The notes below the pieces were generated by a model. That model was given only the letters and a program-made list of their open reading frames with translations, was not told the DNA's origin and searched no databases. 6,424 nucleotides of DNA from Candidatus Segetimicrobium genomatis (GTDB taxonomy: Bacteria; Sysuimicrobiota; Sysuimicrobiia; Sysuimicrobiales; Segetimicrobiaceae): positions 1 through 6,424 of the forward strand of contig VBAN01000387.1 of NCBI GenBank assembly GCA_005882445.1, read 5' to 3'. Below are positions 1-6,424 of this stretch, in pieces. The translations under genes were made by a program, and so were the position numbers. The stretch's first letter is position 1. Each line of letters opens with the position of its first letter.

Positions 1-18
1 CAGGAGGACGCGGACCAT
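1..18 (-). CDS. Possible first codons of a downstream gene (partial)
   Basis: Eighteen bases after the TorD-like gene stops, the minus strand has an ATG followed by an open frame to the window edge, reading MVRVLL. The same orientation and short spacing would suit one more gene in the operon. A hydrophobic beta-strand start of this kind is common to many small proteins, so it says nothing about function. The bases before the ATG hold only a weak GAG-like ribosome-binding site. Six codons cannot prove a gene, so this is a tentative call. Confidence 0.3.
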
Positions 19-36
19 GAATCTCAGATGCGTGCC

Positions 37-891
37 TTAAGACCGCAACGCGGTCAGCAGCGCCGCGGCGGTGCCGGCCCGGTGGGCCCAGAACCGCGCA
101 ATCTCGCCGGTGCCTGCCTGCACGGCTGCGCGGGTGAGGTGGCGCTGCTCCCAGCCGGACGCTTCCGCGGCCAGCCACCCGAGCGTACCCTCCGAGTCCT
201 GGGAGAGGAGCGACGTGAGCGCGAACCGGCGCTCGCCCATCCTGAGCCCGAGGCCCAACGACCGCGCCGCCCGCGTCAGGTCCGAGCGCACAAGGAGCAT
301 CCCGCTGCGCACCGGCGCGAGGATTCCCTGGAGAAACACTTCGGATCCGCCGTTCCGCGGATCGGGGAGCGGCGGGGCCGCGCGGAGGTGGAGCGGCAGC
401 GTGTCGCCACGGCCCACGGTGTTGAGCTCCGCCTCGAGCGCTGCGGCGAGCATCTTCCCCCAGGCGGCGTAGAACGGGGGCGCGATCTCCCCGAGCTTGT
501 CCAGGTAGGGGAACACCCAGCAGGCCAGGTGCTCCCACAGCAGCGCTTTCCGGCTTCGGCCCCAGAGGAGACGGTACGCGGGGTCGGGCTCGGCGTCCTC
601 CTGGTCGGCCAGGGCGGCGTACAGGGCCAGCAGCGACGTCAGGTGGTCGGGCTCTGCCGGTGGAGTTCGATGGAGCGCCCGCCAGAATCCCGCGACCCGA
701 TCCTGCGCCTCGCCGCCGAGCATGCCTTCCGCCCCGGCGTGGACCGCCGCGTAGGGGTAGAGCTGAAACAGGAAGACCTCGGTGTACTGCGCCGGGTCCG
801 GGGACCCCGGCAGCCCCAGCACCGCGCCGATGCGGACCTGCTCGGGTCCGGGAGGTTCGGCCAGCGCGGCCAGCGCGCGGAAGAGTTCCAC
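37..891 (-). CDS. TorD/DmsD-family molybdoenzyme maturation chaperone with C-terminal extension
   Basis: This is a cytoplasmic, all-helical chaperone that is expected to bind the apo-form of the neighbouring molybdenum enzyme and help insert the bis-MGD cofactor. The 284-residue protein carries the family hallmarks: an aromatic/Leu-rich helix at 37-47 (TEVFLFQLYPY), the E-P-D-H-L motif at 80-84, and the W-E-H-L-x-x-W helix at 119-125. The TorD core ends near residue 175. A further stretch of about 100 residues, with an Arg-rich segment (RSGMLLVRSDLTRAARSLGL, 196-215), lies beyond the usual length of about 200 residues. The start is a GTG seven bases after the TAG of the catalytic subunit. GGGGAG sequences lie just before it and across that TAG, so the two genes are almost certainly cotranscribed and probably coupled. 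The catalytic subunit lacks a Tat leader, so I infer cofactor loading rather than Tat proofreading. The family assignment is firm; pairing with this enzyme is inferred from position. Confidence 0.87.
   Translation of the reverse strand: MELFRALAALAEPPGPEQVRIGAVLGLPGSPDPAQYTEVFLFQLYPYAAVHAGAEGMLGGEAQDRVAGFWRALHRTPPAEPDHLTSLLALYAALADQEDAEPDPAYRLLWGRSRKALLWEHLACWVFPYLDKLGEIAPPFYAAWGKMLAAALEAELNTVGRGDTLPLHLRAAPPLPDPRNGGSEVFLQGILAPVRSGMLLVRSDLTRAARSLGLGLRMGERRFALTSLLSQDSEGTLGWLAAEASGWEQRHLTRAAVQAGTGEIARFWAHRAGTAAALLTALRS
41..55 (-). terminator. Small hairpin at the 3' end of the chaperone gene
   Basis: A perfect 6-bp inverted repeat (GACCGC / GCGGTC) with a 3-base loop covers the last sense codons of the TorD-like gene. 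On the transcribed strand it is followed by only two T before the stop codon's AA. It is too short, and its T-run too poor, to be called a rho-independent terminator with confidence. It may instead be chance in GC-rich coding DNA. Confidence 0.18.
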
Positions 892-898
892 GACTCCC

Positions 899-3796
899 CT
901 ACTCCCCGGAGACGGCGGCGGGCCGGCCGCGATCCGGGAGACGGTAGGCGTCCTTGGACGGCCGCAGCGGTCGCATCAGCCAGTAGGGCCGGCGGGTGCC
1001 GTTCGGCGAGTACCGGTCCGCCTGCCTGACCAGGGCCAGCCACTGCCGGAAGATCTCCATGGAGCGCGCGGTATCGACGGCGATGTCCCCATACCGGTCA
1101 TCCGGCCCGGCTTTGTGGACCCGCACCGCCTGGTGCCAGCAGTGCTGGCCTGAGACAGGGTCGGGGTGCACCGCAAACGTGAGGTTTTGGTGGACCCCGA
1201 CGTCGGTCCACCAGATCTTGAGTGTGTCGGGATCCTCGGACGCAAACGGCTGGGCGCCCTGAATCTGCCGCATGGACCACCGGCCGCCGCTGCGGTCGAG
1301 CGAGACGGTCGCCATCATCTGACGTTCGCCGGCCTCGCGCACCTTCCACCGTCCCATGTGATGGCTGCAGGCCACGACGCCGGGACGGATGCCCTCGGTC
1401 ACCCACGCCTTCACCACGAAGTAGCCGGTCTCGGTCTCGACCCGGACGAGGTCGCCGGTCCGCAGCCCGAGGCCCCGGGCGTCGCCGGGATGGATCCACA
1501 GCGGGTTGGTGTGCGCAATCTCGTTCAGCCATTTGGCGTTGGCGCTCCGGGTATGGATCTGGACCGGGAGGCGGAAGGTGGAGATCAGCACCATCTGGTC
1601 CGCGGCGAGGCGCTCGCGGTGAATGTGGCTCTTTATATAGGTAGGAAGAGCGCTCTCGCGCCACCCCCACTCGGCCAGCGTTCGGGAGTAGAACTCGAGG
1701 CGCCCGGACGGGGTGGGGAAGCCGCGCAGGGTCTCGCCGTCCACCTGCACGCCCACCGGCCGGCGCCCCTCAGCGTCCGGCTCGGGGCTTCCCGTCGGGA
1801 CAATGTTGGAGGTGGCGGGCGCGGGCGCCCTGGTGTAGACGCGGCCGAGGGGATCGACGCGGACGTCCGCGAGCTCCTCGGGGGGGACGCGGCGCTCGTG
1901 GAGGGGGCCGATCTGCGCGGCGATTTCGAACGCACCGTACCTCCGCATGAACTCGAGGGGCGCCAGGCCTTCGCCCGCGGCCCGCTCCGGCAGGCCGGGA
2001 ACGGAGTGGTCGAAGATGTGCGCGTAGTACTCATCGACCGTGAGCTTCTGTCCGGGGGTCTGCTTGGACTCGAACCACCGGCGGATCCCCAGCCGGCCGT
2101 CCGGATCGATCCGCCAGGACAGTTCGATCCAGAACTCATTCTCTTCCCAGACCTCGCCGGGATTGATCTGCCGCGTGTCGGTGGCGCGGTCGCCGAGGCG
2201 CTCGCGCGCGGCGCGCAGCACGGGCTGCCGGAACGCGATCCACTGGCCGTCGTACTGTTCGTAAGAATGCAGGTCGTGGCGCTCGGAGCCGAGCCCCATC
2301 GGCAGGACGTAGTCGGCGAAGAACGCCGTCTCGCTCCAGACCGGCGTCAGGGCGGCGTGGAGCCCGACCAGGCGCTCGTCGGTCAGCGCCTCGATCCAGG
2401 AGAAGCCGTCGGGGTGGGTCCAGACAGGGTTGTAGACGCGCGTAAAGTACACGTCGAGCCGGCCCCGGCCGTCCTTCAGCAGGTGCGGCAGGAGGAAGGA
2501 GAGTTCGTTGATGGCCAGCGGGTATTCTCGCGGCCAGGTGAGTTCGTTCCAGATCGGGGGATGCGGCGGGACGTAGATCGGTCTCGGGACGAACTTGTTC
2601 CAGGCGTTGGGGTAGGTCCCGCCCTCGGTCGCCACCGCGCCCAAGAGCGCGTTGAGGAAGAAGAGGGTGCGCGGCACCTGCCAGCCGCCCAGGTTGCCCG
2701 CCGCCGCGCTCCGCCAGGTGTGGGTGGAGAGCCGCGTGCCGGCCGACGCCACGACGCCCGCGAGCTCCCGCAGCACGCCGGCGTCCACCCCCGACTCGGC
2801 CGCGGCGTACTCGAACGTGTAGTCCGCGTACAGCGTCTTGAGGATCTGCTCGAAGGTCTCGAAGGACGGGGCCAGCCCCGGGTGCTCGTGCGCGAGATAC
2901 TCCTGCCAGTTCCACCATCGCCGGACGAACTCGCGGTGGTACAGGCCGCGTTGAATCACGTCGTTGGCGATGGCGAGCAGGATCGCCGCTTCGGATCCGG
3001 GATAGGGGGCGACCCAGTGGTCGGCATGGGTCGCCGTGTTCGAGAGGCGGGTGTCGAAGACGATGAGTTTCGCCCCGTTTTGCTTCGCCTCGATCACCCG
3101 CTGGGCGTGGGGATTGAAGTAGTGCCCCGCCTCCAAATGGCTGCTCACGAGCAGGATGACCCGTGCGTTGGCGTGGTCGGGGCTCGGCCGATCGAGCCCC
3201 ATCCAGTAGTGGTAGCCCGCCCGGCCGCCGCTGCTGCACACGTTGGTGTGGGTGTTGTGGCCGTCGACGCCCCAGGCGGCCAGCACGCGCTCCGTGTACC
3301 CGTCCTCGCCCGGCCGGCCCACGTGGTACATGACCTCGTTGGGCCGGCCTTCCGTGATCGCGCGGCGGATCCTGTCCCCGAGGTCATTGAGGACCTCGTC
3401 CCAGCTCACCCGCACCCACTTGCCCTCGCCCCGCCGTCCCGCGCGTTTGAGCGGATAGAGGATGCGATCGGGATCCGTGATCTGGTTGAGCGTCGCCGGT
3501 CCTTTGGCGCAGTTCCGGCCCCGCGAGCCCGGGTGCTCGGGATTGCCCTCGAACTTGCGGACCTGCATCGTGTCCCGGTCGACGTACGCCAGGAGCCCGC
3601 ACGCGGACTCGCAGTTGAAGCAGGTGGTCGGGACGAGCATGTAGCGCTTCTCGACGCGCGCCGGCCAGGCTTTCGAGTCCAGCTCCACCCAGTCGTTCCA
3701 TCGTTCTTTGGGCGGAAAGGCCGCGAGGTGGATCCGGCTGGGGCCGGGGTAGAAGGTCTCGCCCCTGGCCTCGACCGCGTCGCGGGCCGCCCGCAC
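899..3796 (-). CDS. Molybdopterin oxidoreductase catalytic subunit (DMSO reductase superfamily, SoeA-like architecture)
   Basis: This is the large catalytic subunit of a membrane-linked molybdoenzyme, 965 residues from the GTG used here. A [4Fe-4S] binding pattern C59-x2-C62-x3-C66-x29-C96 is followed by the conserved Lys98 seen in CISM enzymes. The likely Mo ligand is Cys187 in THTNVCSSGG, which points away from the Asp-ligated (NarG/DdhA) and Ser-ligated (DmsA/TorA) groups. Further family motifs are ETAFFADYVLPMG (489-501), GFPTPSGRLEFYS (692-704) and a C-terminal molybdopterin dinucleotide-binding domain near 735-830. There is no twin-arginine signal, so the active site probably faces the cytoplasm. 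The length is close to that of SoeA, the sulfite dehydrogenase subunit, but Psr/Phs/Ttr-like and uncharacterised relatives are possible, so I give no gene symbol. The start is doubtful: the frame stays open for 11 codons upstream to the TAA of the previous gene, and an ATA at 3826-3824 or a CTG may be the true start. No Shine-Dalgarno sequence precedes the GTG. Confidence 0.9.
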   Translation of the reverse strand: MRAARDAVEARGETFYPGPSRIHLAAFPPKERWNDWVELDSKAWPARVEKRYMLVPTTCFNCESACGLLAYVDRDTMQVRKFEGNPEHPGSRGRNCAKGPATLNQITDPDRILYPLKRAGRRGEGKWVRVSWDEVLNDLGDRIRRAITEGRPNEVMYHVGRPGEDGYTERVLAAWGVDGHNTHTNVCSSGGRAGYHYWMGLDRPSPDHANARVILLVSSHLEAGHYFNPHAQRVIEAKQNGAKLIVFDTRLSNTATHADHWVAPYPGSEAAILLAIANDVIQRGLYHREFVRRWWNWQEYLAHEHPGLAPSFETFEQILKTLYADYTFEYAAAESGVDAGVLRELAGVVASAGTRLSTHTWRSAAAGNLGGWQVPRTLFFLNALLGAVATEGGTYPNAWNKFVPRPIYVPPHPPIWNELTWPREYPLAINELSFLLPHLLKDGRGRLDVYFTRVYNPVWTHPDGFSWIEALTDERLVGLHAALTPVWSETAFFADYVLPMGLGSERHDLHSYEQYDGQWIAFRQPVLRAARERLGDRATDTRQINPGEVWEENEFWIELSWRIDPDGRLGIRRWFESKQTPGQKLTVDEYYAHIFDHSVPGLPERAAGEGLAPLEFMRRYGAFEIAAQIGPLHERRVPPEELADVRVDPLGRVYTRAPAPATSNIVPTGSPEPDAEGRRPVGVQVDGETLRGFPTPSGRLEFYSRTLAEWGWRESALPTYIKSHIHRERLAADQMVLISTFRLPVQIHTRSANAKWLNEIAHTNPLWIHPGDARGLGLRTGDLVRVETETGYFVVKAWVTEGIRPGVVACSHHMGRWKVREAGERQMMATVSLDRSGGRWSMRQIQGAQPFASEDPDTLKIWWTDVGVHQNLTFAVHPDPVSGQHCWHQAVRVHKAGPDDRYGDIAVDTARSMEIFRQWLALVRQADRYSPNGTRRPYWLMRPLRPSKDAYRLPDRGRPAAVSGE

Positions 3797-3829
3797 CAGT
3801 TTGTTGAGGTTCGTGAGGTCCGTTATGCC

Positions 3830-5377
3830 TTACGCCAGCGGTACGGCCTGTCCGGCCTGGACATAGGCGTGCTCGTACGCGATCAGACCGGCCAGCGCCG
3901 ATGCGGCGGCGATGAGCCCGATCGCGACGGCCGCCGGCCCCGGAGACCCGGAGGCGGCGCCGATCAAGGACGCGAGCAACCCTAGCGTGGCCAGCCCCGC
4001 CCCCGTCCAGAAAAACGGACGGTGCGCGCCCCTCACCATCTCGTGCGGGAGGTGCAGGAGGCTCGACCCCGCGAGCGTCCACAGGAGCGGCCGGAGGATG
4101 CCGGGGTCCAGCCATGCCGCAACCGGGAGCAGCGCGGCGGACCCCGCGAGCACGGCCTGGAGGAGGAAGTGCGGCGGCAGCAGGGGGTTCTGCCAGAGAT
4201 CGCGGGCCCTGGCCTGAGCGAACAGGTACGCCGTGTAGACCGCGGTCAGCGCGGCGATCGGCAGCCCGGGGAGCGCGAGGACGCGCGGCACCCGGCCCCA
4301 TCCGAGCAGGCCGGCCAGCACGTGCGCGGCCAGCACTCCGGAGAACGCGGCGATGATGAACGCGCCGCGCACCAGCCAACTCGACCACTGCGGGCGGGTG
4401 AAGATCAGGTAGAACCGTTCCGGATGCTTGAGGTCGGCGATCAAGAGGGCTCCGGTCGCGGCGAGCGCGGCGCCGGCGAGGACGGGAGCCGCCCAGAGCC
4501 AGAGGGCGCTCGTCCAGGACAGCCACCCGCCGAGGATCCACAGCAGGGGCGCGAGGTACGCGCCGGCGGCGATCCCCTTGGTCCAGGTGTAGAGGCTGAC
4601 CCGCCAGTTCCACGGGGCCTGATGCGGGATGTCATAGCTCAACAGCGCGGCCGCCGAGGAATTGTTCCAGCCGCCCGGGTGGCCGGAGGTGACCTGGTGG
4701 GGGAACCGGCCCTGCTCGCTCCACATGAAGAGGCCGCCTTCGGGGCGGCGCGCGGCGATCGGGTCGAGGGCCGCCTGATGGGCGCCGCGATAGAAGAGCT
4801 TCGGCAGCGTCGCTTTCTCGGGGCGCCGGACGGCGACCGGCTCGCGGTTCACGATCCGCGCGACCAGGGATCCGGGATCGTTGAGGTCGCCGACCAGGAT
4901 GGCCTCCGTCGGGCAGACCACGACGCAGGCCGGCTCGAGCCCCACGTCGATGCGGTGCGCGCAGAAGTTGCATTTCTCCGCCGAATGATCGTCGGGGTTG
5001 ATGAAGATGGCGTCGTAGGGGCAGGCGGCGATGCAGGCTTTGCAGCCGATGCAGATGGACTTGTCGAAGTCGACGATGCCGTCCGGCCGCCGGTACATCG
5101 CGGTGGTGGGGCAGGCGGTGACGCAGGGGGCATCGTCGCACTGGTTGCAGCGGGTCACCTGAAAGACCCGGCGGGCCTGGGGAAATGTTCCGACGTCGAC
5201 ATACTTCACGTAGGTGCGGGTGACCGACAGCGGGACCTCATTCTCGGACTTGCACGCGGTCGTGCAGGCGTGACAGCCGATGCAGCGCGTGTGATCGATG
5301 ACTTTGGCCCACTTCACCGGGCGGGGCGGAAGGGTCGACGGCGCCGCGCCGCCGGTCGCGGTCTGTGGTGAGGTCAT
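3830..5377 (-). CDS. Fused four-cluster ferredoxin / NrfD-type quinone-interacting membrane subunit
   Basis: One 515-residue polypeptide appears to combine the electron-transfer and membrane subunits of the molybdoenzyme. Residues 25-165 hold 16 cysteines in four groups (32/35/38/42, 77/80/85/89, 109/112/115/119 and 136/139/151/155), enough for four [4Fe-4S] clusters as in DmsB, PsrB and SoeB. A linker rich in Arg, Pro and aromatic residues leads to an NrfD-like domain from about 245. It contains the motifs SYDIPHQAPW and RFYLIFTRPQWSSW and about eight hydrophobic segments (near 264-286, 290-313, 332-356, 367-390, 402-423, 426-446, 455-475 and 481-501). This domain would exchange electrons with quinone. 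There is no Tat or Sec leader, so the iron-sulfur part should be cytoplasmic. I chose the ATG at 5377 because it forms an ATGA overlap with the stop of the gene before it; a GTG at 5395 would add six residues (MAAETP). The gene ends 33 bases before the catalytic-subunit GTG and in the same frame. Confidence 0.88.
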   Translation of the reverse strand: MTSPQTATGGAAPSTLPPRPVKWAKVIDHTRCIGCHACTTACKSENEVPLSVTRTYVKYVDVGTFPQARRVFQVTRCNQCDDAPCVTACPTTAMYRRPDGIVDFDKSICIGCKACIAACPYDAIFINPDDHSAEKCNFCAHRIDVGLEPACVVVCPTEAILVGDLNDPGSLVARIVNREPVAVRRPEKATLPKLFYRGAHQAALDPIAARRPEGGLFMWSEQGRFPHQVTSGHPGGWNNSSAAALLSYDIPHQAPWNWRVSLYTWTKGIAAGAYLAPLLWILGGWLSWTSALWLWAAPVLAGAALAATGALLIADLKHPERFYLIFTRPQWSSWLVRGAFIIAAFSGVLAAHVLAGLLGWGRVPRVLALPGLPIAALTAVYTAYLFAQARARDLWQNPLLPPHFLLQAVLAGSAALLPVAAWLDPGILRPLLWTLAGSSLLHLPHEMVRGAHRPFFWTGAGLATLGLLASLIGAASGSPGPAAVAIGLIAAASALAGLIAYEHAYVQAGQAVPLA

Positions 5378-6138
5378 TGGGGTTTCAGCAGCCACCCCGT
5401 GATGCCCACCAGCGGCATCGCGCCCAGCCGCTCCAGAATGGGGCGGCTGGTGGTGTCGCGGGCGTCGATCGTGAGGAACCGGTAGCCGCGCCGGAGCGCC
5501 TCCGCGGCGCGGTGGGCGACGAGGCCGCGATAGAGGCCTCTGCCGCGATAGGCCGGCAGGGTGCCGCCGCCCCAGAGGCTGGCGAAGGACCGTTCGGGCG
5601 GCAGTTCCATCCGTCCGGCGGAGACCGGGCGCCCGTCGGCATAGGCGACGAAGAGCCCCAGCGTGGGATCGTCGAGGCGCGCGCGAAAGATCTCGAGCCG
5701 CCGCCGATCATCCCGGCCGAACGCCGAGCCGCTCACCAGAATGAAGTCTTCGAGGCCGGCCGCATCCGTGGCGCGCCGGATCTCGACGCCGGCGGGCACA
5801 GCGCCGTCCGGGGGGCGCAGGGCAAGGTCGAACGCCATCAGGGTCTCCTGCCCGTCGGGCTCGAACCCGGCCGCGGCGAGGCGGCCGCCCAGGTCGGCCG
5901 GGAGGTCGTGCCCGTAGACCTTCCACTCGACCTCGGCGCCGATCGCCCGGAAGGACGCCGCCTGATCGGCGATGACCGCGTCGGCGTCCGCGTCGGCAAG
6001 ATTCGAGAAGAGGATGCAGTTGTACGCGCCGACCGCGCGGACGATCCCGCCGGCGCGCTCGTGCCGGACGCCCGCCTCATCCGGGGGATCGGCGCGCATC
6101 TCGGCGTCGTAGCGGGCGAGGATCTCGGCGGGAGTCAC
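5374..6138 (-). CDS. GNAT-family N-acetyltransferase
   Basis: This is a predicted cytoplasmic acetyl-CoA-dependent N-acetyltransferase of 254 residues. The C-terminal half is a recognisable GNAT fold. It has the acetyl-CoA pyrophosphate loop R-G-R-G-L-Y in TLPAYRGRGLYRGLV (193-207), a preceding beta-strand pair (LFVAYADGRPVSAGRMEL, 162-179), and the closing segment SRPILERLGAMPL (231-243). The N-terminal half (about 1-105) ends in a strand-helix pattern (KVYGHDLPADLGGRLAAAGF) that looks like a second, degenerate GNAT unit. The GTG start at 6138 is preferred because AGGGAAGGA lies just upstream. A longer frame from a GTG at 6210 adds an Arg/Gly-rich leader that looks non-coding and overlaps a hairpin. 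The stop overlaps the ATG of the ferredoxin/NrfD gene (ATGA), so the two are probably translated together. The substrate is unknown, and a link to the redox enzyme is only positional. Confidence 0.83.
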   Translation of the reverse strand: MTPAEILARYDAEMRADPPDEAGVRHERAGGIVRAVGAYNCILFSNLADADADAVIADQAASFRAIGAEVEWKVYGHDLPADLGGRLAAAGFEPDGQETLMAFDLALRPPDGAVPAGVEIRRATDAAGLEDFILVSGSAFGRDDRRRLEIFRARLDDPTLGLFVAYADGRPVSAGRMELPPERSFASLWGGGTLPAYRGRGLYRGLVAHRAAEALRRGYRFLTIDARDTTSRPILERLGAMPLVGITGWLLKPQ

Positions 6139-6249
6139 GGGTCCTTCCCTACCGCGCCCTTGCCGCGGATTCCTGCCGATGCCGCGCGGGACCGAGTTCC
6201 CAGCCCCCACCGGGCCGGCCGGTGGTCGAACTGGTTCCGGTGGTAAGAC
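6139..6249. promoter_or_regulatory. Intergenic gap with repeats ahead of the acetyltransferase-redox operon
   Basis: This 111-base gap is the only sizeable non-coding stretch, so any promoter for the operon within the window probably lies here. It contains a direct repeat CCGGTGGT (6219-6226 and 6237-6244) on either side of the palindrome GAACTGGTTC (6228-6237, sharing one base with the second copy), and a separate hairpin. Near the start codon it carries a good ribosome-binding sequence. I find no convincing -35/-10 pair on the minus strand. The role as a promoter or operator region is inferred from position and repeats only. Confidence 0.35.
6207..6225 (-). terminator. GC hairpin between the upstream gene and the acetyltransferase
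   Basis: A perfect 7-bp inverted repeat (CCACCGG / CCGGTGG) with a 5-base loop sits 25 bases after the stop of the upstream partial gene. It could help end transcription of that gene. No T-run follows on either strand, so it is not a standard rho-independent terminator. It could equally be part of an operator with the adjacent repeats. Confidence 0.3.
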
Positions 6250-6424
6250 TCAAGCCGTGGCGCTGTCGAGATTCCCGATCATATAGCCGTAGCTCCCGGG
6301 TTCGACCACGTCTGCCGTGCGGTGCACGAGGATGGTGACGTTCCGCCGGAAGGGCGCTCGGATGGTTTCCAGTTCCTCGAAGGTCTGCGGGTGATAGATG
6401 CGGCCGAGGAGGGCCTCCGGCCCG
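6250..6424 (-). CDS. C-terminal end of an unidentified protein (partial)
   Basis: An open minus-strand frame enters from the window edge and ends at a TGA, giving 57 C-terminal residues. It begins GPEALLGRIYHPQTFEEL and ends GSYGYMIGNLDSATA. The codons are strongly G/C-ending, and the residue mix is that of a soluble folded protein, including a strand-like stretch NVTILVHRTADVV. This looks like real coding sequence in the same direction as its neighbours. I do not recognise the family, and there are no visible metal-binding or catalytic motifs in this tail. The following gap makes membership of the same operon uncertain. Confidence 0.55.
   Translation of the reverse strand, partial: GPEALLGRIYHPQTFEELETIRAPFRRNVTILVHRTADVVEPGSYGYMIGNLDSATA

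Noticed and set aside
2..40. AGGAGG followed nine bases later by ATG on the plus strand, suggesting a small plus-strand gene.
   Set aside because: The frame stops after seven codons (MNLRCVP), so it is a chance match.
28..1029. A 333-codon plus-strand open frame opposite the TorD-like gene.
   Set aside because: It has an Arg/Pro/Gly-rich composition typical of a GC-rich antisense frame and runs across the junction of two real minus-strand genes.
1629..1646. An AT-rich island (TTTATATAG) that resembles a -10 promoter element.
   Set aside because: It lies inside the catalytic-subunit gene, where it encodes part of LPTYIKSHIH, and there is no plus-strand gene downstream for it to serve.
1166..3985. 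A 939-codon open frame on the plus strand opposite the molybdoenzyme catalytic subunit.
   Set aside because: The translation is low-complexity Arg/Gly/Pro/Ala/Val-rich with no recognisable domain. It is a shadow of a strongly G/C-ending gene on the other strand, which carries clear family motifs.
4022..5371. A 449-codon plus-strand open frame opposite the ferredoxin/NrfD gene.
   Set aside because: It is rich in Arg, Gly, Glu and Asp without motifs, while the minus strand encodes four textbook iron-sulfur motifs and eight membrane segments over the same bases.
6139..6210. A longer acetyltransferase start at the GTG at 6210.
   Set aside because: The added 24 residues are Arg/Gly/Pro-rich with no fold pattern, they overlap a hairpin, and the inner GTG at 6138 has the better ribosome-binding site.

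Overview
The window is about two-thirds G+C, and every gene I can support lies on the minus strand. Codons are strongly G/C-ending throughout, with no change in composition that would suggest a recent insertion. The style fits a high-GC environmental bacterium, for example from a Chloroflexota-, Actinomycetota- or Methylomirabilota-like lineage. Nothing here fixes the taxonomy, and I see no rRNA, tRNA, CRISPR array, insertion sequence or integrase.

In the direction of transcription (right to left) the layout is as follows. (1) The 3' end of an unidentified gene (6424-6250). (2) A 111-base gap (6249-6139) with a GC hairpin, a direct repeat and a small palindrome, which is the only candidate promoter/terminator space. 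(3) A GNAT-type acetyltransferase (6138-5374). (4) An ATGA start/stop overlap into a fused protein with a four-cluster ferredoxin domain and an NrfD membrane anchor (5377-3830). (5) A large molybdopterin oxidoreductase catalytic subunit (3796-899). (6) A TorD/DmsD-type maturation chaperone (891-37). (7) Possibly the first six codons of a further gene (18-1).

Genes 4 to 6 form a complete complex iron-sulfur molybdoenzyme (CISM) module. The catalytic subunit binds Mo-bis-MGD and one [4Fe-4S] cluster, with a cysteine as the likely metal ligand. Electrons would pass through the four clusters of the ferredoxin domain to or from the quinone pool at the NrfD anchor. The TorD-like protein would load the cofactor. 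Neither redox protein has a twin-arginine leader, so the enzyme probably faces the cytoplasm. That arrangement, and the catalytic subunit's size, resemble the sulfite dehydrogenase SoeABC more than the exported Psr/Phs/Ttr enzymes. The substrate cannot be read from the sequence.

Points worth a second look: the electron-transfer and membrane subunits are one polypeptide; the start of the catalytic subunit is unclear, being in phase with the gene before it across one TAA, with a possible AUA start; a GNAT enzyme is translationally coupled to the redox operon; and both the chaperone and the catalytic subunit carry C-terminal regions beyond their family cores.
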